A stretch of DNA of 8,546 bases from an uncultured Prevotella sp. (GTDB taxonomy: Bacteria > Bacteroidota > Bacteroidia > Bacteroidales > Bacteroidaceae), in assembly GCA_905373605.1 (NCBI GenBank), contig CAJPTO010000131.1, positions 1 to 8,546 of the forward strand, in the 5' to 3' direction. Shown here piece by piece: positions 5,946-8,546 of this stretch. Each line of letters begins with the position of its first letter. Positions within the stretch are counted from its first letter, which is position 1. The position numbers and the translations under genes are program-made. The notes under the pieces were generated by a model. That model searched no databases. It had not been told where the DNA came from and was given only the letters and a program-made list of their open reading frames with translations.

Positions 5946-8546
5946 GTCACGCCTTATCACATCTCGTCGCCATTAGGCGTGCCTTATTGCTGTTGTTAGC
6001 CCTCGTTGTGCTAGGCACTTCGGCCTCGGCTTTCCCGCTTTTCAAGCGCAAGAAAAAGGCCCAAACCGAGCAAGAACCGAAGAAAACGGCTTACGAAAAG
6101 GCGTTGACAGAGCATGCCACAGAGTCGGCTAGGGGGGCATTCGTGTCGCTTCACAAAACCGATGGCAAGTTGCTCATGGAGTTTCCTGTCGCTTCACTGG
6201 GGCGCGACATGCTCATCGGCGCCACCATCTCTTCTGTTTCAAATCCCAAGATGGGCGACTTGGGATTTAAAAACTCCAACTTGGTGCATGTTCGCTTCGT
6301 AGAGAAAGACAGTTCGGTGGTGATGCAGGTGGTGAACACCGACTTGCTCTTCCCAAAGGGCAACGAGTGGGCAGGCATTGCTGCAAAACTCAACTATGAT
6401 CACCTCGACTTCTATTCTTTTCCTATTAAGGCAAAAAGCCCAGGAGGGGCATCCGTGCTCTTCGATGCATCATCGTTCTTCCTTAACGAAGACCGTTTCT
6501 TCCCCATCATTGCCAAGAACGTGGGAAGCTACAAGGTGAGTGCTTCATTGAAGGAGAGCTTGTCGAGGATAAGATCGCTCAAGGCGTTCGAAACAAACGC
6601 CTGCGTGAAGACCGACCGACATTATCTGGTGAGCCTTTCTGGCAACAGTGGCACACCCATTTCTAATTATCCCGTGACCATCGGCGTCAACTTCACGCTC
6701 GCACTGTTGCCAAAGCAGCCCATGACACCACGACTGAGCGACACGCGCGTGGGCATGTTCCTCATCAATAAAGACATCTTGAACCCTGAGGGCACAATAG
6801 ACAAGGCCACCTTTGTGAAGCGGTGGCGCATAGAGCCCAAAGATACCGCGGCTTATTTTGCAGGGACGCTAACCGAACCTGTAAAACCCATCGTATATTA
6901 TGTAGAGAACACTTTTCCACCACTTTGGAAACGAGCCATCAAAGCCGGTGTGCTGCGCTGGAACAAGGCTTTTGAGCGCATTGGATTTAAAAATGTGATG
7001 CAGGTGGCCGACTTCCCAACAGACAATCCTGACTTCGACCCCGACAACTTTGCTTATTCGTGCATCAGATATTTGCCCACTGATGTGGAGAACGCAATGG
7101 GTCCATCGTGGACCGACCCGAGAACTGGCGAGATTATTAACGCCACGGTGTTGGTGTACAACGATGTGGTGAACACCATCAACAACTGGAGGCTGGTGCA
7201 AACCGCGCAAATAGACCCTGCCGCACGCGCGGCACAGATGCCCGACAGCATCGTGGAAGAGACCCTGGAGTATATCATTGCGCACGAAGTGGGGCATACC
7301 TTGGGCTTCATGCACAACATGGCAGCCTCGGCAGCAATTCCCACCGACTCGTTACGCTCGCCTTCGTTCACGCGCGAGCACGGAACAACGGCTTCAATCA
7401 TGGATTATGCACGCTTCAATTACGTGGCACAACCCTCCGACCGGGGCGTAAAGCTCACCCCCCCGCAACTAGGCGTATACGATTATTACGCGTTGGAGTG
7501 GGCATATAGGCTCTTCCCGGGGGCGACTGGCTATGAAGACGATGCGAAAAGGCTGCGCAAAATGGTGGAACAGCATGCCGGAAATCCCTTTTATCGATAC
7601 GGGTTGCAACAGACAAGTTCGCGCTACGACCCCTCTTCCATTGAGGAAGACCTTGGCGACGACCCTGTGAAAGCGGACGATTACGGCATGGCAAACCTCC
7701 GCTTCGTGCTGTCTAACCTCGACAGGTGGATTGGCGATGAGGATGGTGGCAAGAGAAAGGCAGAACTCTACAATGAGATATTGCAACAGGCCATGCGCTA
7801 TGTGCGCAATGTTTATGCCAATGTCCCAGGCATTTACCTTTACCAAACTAGTGAGCTTTCGGGCTTGCCGCGATATAAGGTGGTAGCTAAGGATAAGCAA
7901 AAGGCCTCGGCGCAATGGCTTTTGCGTCAAGCGCGCACTTTCTCCACATTAGGTAACGACACGCTGGAACGCAAATTGCCCTTTGGCGCCAACAAGCCGT
8001 TTAAGCTTTTGGCGAGAGATGTGCAGCTCTTGGCGATGATGGCCAGTGCCAAGTTGGCCATTTCATATTACTTGGACTCGACATCTTATTCGCCTATCCA
8101 GTACATGGAGGATGTTTATGCCGATGTGTTTGGCAAGACCATTGCAGGAAACGAGAACTTAACCGCGGCCGACCTATCCATGCAACGCCTTTATTTGGAC
8201 CTGTTGCAAGGGGGAGTGGCAGACATGAAGCAGTCGCCTAACGTGCATAACTTGCACGAAGACAGCATGCAGGTGGATTTTTGCCTGTGGCCTAACCAAC
8301 ATTCTCTGCGCCACAGCTTGTCAGATGAGTCGGCTGCCTGTTGCTTTGCAAGTGCTCGTCAGAACCTTAGTGGCGCAACTGGCTTCCTAAACTTCGGCAA
8401 AGGATACGGAGAACCCGAACCCTTGTGGGGAACAACTGTCAGCCGCACTTCGGAGTTTCAACTCTATTTTGCACAAAAACTACGCCACTTGCTGCAAACA
8501 ATCATCCCAAAGGTTGGCGCAAGCGACTTGCGTGCGCATTACATGC
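5942..8546 (+). CDS. Secreted zinc-dependent metalloprotease (DUF5118/DUF5117/metzincin-type), 3'-truncated
   Basis: The frame is open from the ATG at 5942 to the right edge: 868 residues with no stop. The start is fixed by the four-nt overlap with the upstream paralog and by a good type I signal peptide (RR at 12-13, a Leu-rich core, cleavage likely after ASA30), followed by a basic linker (FKRKKK). Residues about 51-100 fit DUF5118 (GAFVSLHKTDGKLLMEFP) and the following 190 or so fit DUF5117. Residues about 329-410 carry WKRAIKAGVLRWNKAFE, SCIRYLPT and RTGEIINA (Arg394). The zinc site is complete: H448-E449-V-G-H452-T-L-G455-F-M-H458-N, with Met-turn SIMDY (Met487) and then FNYVAQPSD. It is predicted to be a periplasmic or surface zinc endopeptidase acting with the linked SusD-type uptake system. 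Alignment of its last residues (SDLRAHYM) with the paralog's tail suggests only about 17-20 residues are missing. It matches the upstream gene throughout, which implies tandem duplication. Confidence 0.9.
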   Translation, partial: MSHALSHLVAIRRALLLLLALVVLGTSASAFPLFKRKKKAQTEQEPKKTAYEKALTEHATESARGAFVSLHKTDGKLLMEFPVASLGRDMLIGATISSVSNPKMGDLGFKNSNLVHVRFVEKDSSVVMQVVNTDLLFPKGNEWAGIAAKLNYDHLDFYSFPIKAKSPGGASVLFDASSFFLNEDRFFPIIAKNVGSYKVSASLKESLSRIRSLKAFETNACVKTDRHYLVSLSGNSGTPISNYPVTIGVNFTLALLPKQPMTPRLSDTRVGMFLINKDILNPEGTIDKATFVKRWRIEPKDTAAYFAGTLTEPVKPIVYYVENTFPPLWKRAIKAGVLRWNKAFERIGFKNVMQVADFPTDNPDFDPDNFAYSCIRYLPTDVENAMGPSWTDPRTGEIINATVLVYNDVVNTINNWRLVQTAQIDPAARAAQMPDSIVEETLEYIIAHEVGHTLGFMHNMAASAAIPTDSLRSPSFTREHGTTASIMDYARFNYVAQPSDRGVKLTPPQLGVYDYYALEWAYRLFPGATGYEDDAKRLRKMVEQHAGNPFYRYGLQQTSSRYDPSSIEEDLGDDPVKADDYGMANLRFVLSNLDRWIGDEDGGKRKAELYNEILQQAMRYVRNVYANVPGIYLYQTSELSGLPRYKVVAKDKQKASAQWLLRQARTFSTLGNDTLERKLPFGANKPFKLLARDVQLLAMMASAKLAISYYLDSTSYSPIQYMEDVYADVFGKTIAGNENLTAADLSMQRLYLDLLQGGVADMKQSPNVHNLHEDSMQVDFCLWPNQHSLRHSLSDESAACCFASARQNLSGATGFLNFGKGYGEPEPLWGTTVSRTSEFQLYFAQKLRHLLQTIIPKVGASDLRAHYM
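6241..6268 (+). repeat. Perfect 10-bp inverted repeat inside the second protease gene
   Basis: AAATCCCAAG (6241-6250) and CTTGGGATTT (6259-6268) are exact reverse complements around an eight-base spacer, ATGGGCGA. After one mismatch the arms extend by three more A-T pairs (6237-6239 with 6270-6272). It lies within codons 100-110 of the downstream protease (Ser-Asn-Pro-Lys-Met-Gly-Asp-Leu-Gly-Phe-Lys). It can form an RNA hairpin, but function is unknown and it may be coincidental. Confidence 0.45.

Noticed and set aside
1..8546. CRISPR arrays, tRNA/rRNA genes, insertion sequences or attachment sites
   Set aside because: No regularly spaced direct repeats, cloverleaf-like segments, transposase motifs or terminal inverted repeats were seen; nearly all of the window is coding.

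Overview
The window reads as part of one plus-strand operon from a Bacteroidota member, most likely Prevotellaceae. The evidence is a SusD/RagB outer-membrane lipoprotein, Bacteroidota-restricted families (DUF4843 and PKD-like lipoproteins, DUF5117/DUF5118 metalloproteases), A-rich leaders with no Shine-Dalgarno before most starts, and moderate G+C. The genus is inference.

Layout: 1-1104 is the 3' part of a susD/ragB-like gene cut by the left edge; its susC/ragA partner is expected just upstream. After 14 nt comes a DUF4843 lipoprotein (1119-1835). After 76 nt containing a modest hairpin comes a PKD-like-family lipoprotein (1912-3351). A strong hairpin (3357-3388) lies in the next gap, followed by two tandem paralogous secreted proteins of the zinc-dependent metalloprotease family (3426-5945, and 5942 to the right edge). 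These last two overlap in an ATGA junction. No minus-strand gene, tRNA, rRNA, mobile element or CRISPR array was seen. All stretches between genes are under 80 nt.

The genes suggest a surface nutrient-capture system. SusD and two lipoproteins would sit on the outer membrane, bind an oligomeric ligand (a peptide or glycopeptide is plausible because peptidases are linked) and pass it to a SusC/RagA-type TonB-dependent channel, with the exported proteases processing the substrate.

The most notable observation is that the two tandem proteases are not equivalent. The downstream copy has an intact metzincin-type zinc site (HEVGHTLGFMHN, then SIMDY). In the upstream copy the matching site reads REVGHVLGLLDN, then SIMAN: two of three zinc-binding histidines are gone and the Met-turn is altered, while the reading frame and the rest of the fold are preserved. 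This looks like a maintained pseudoprotease translationally coupled to an apparently active paralog.
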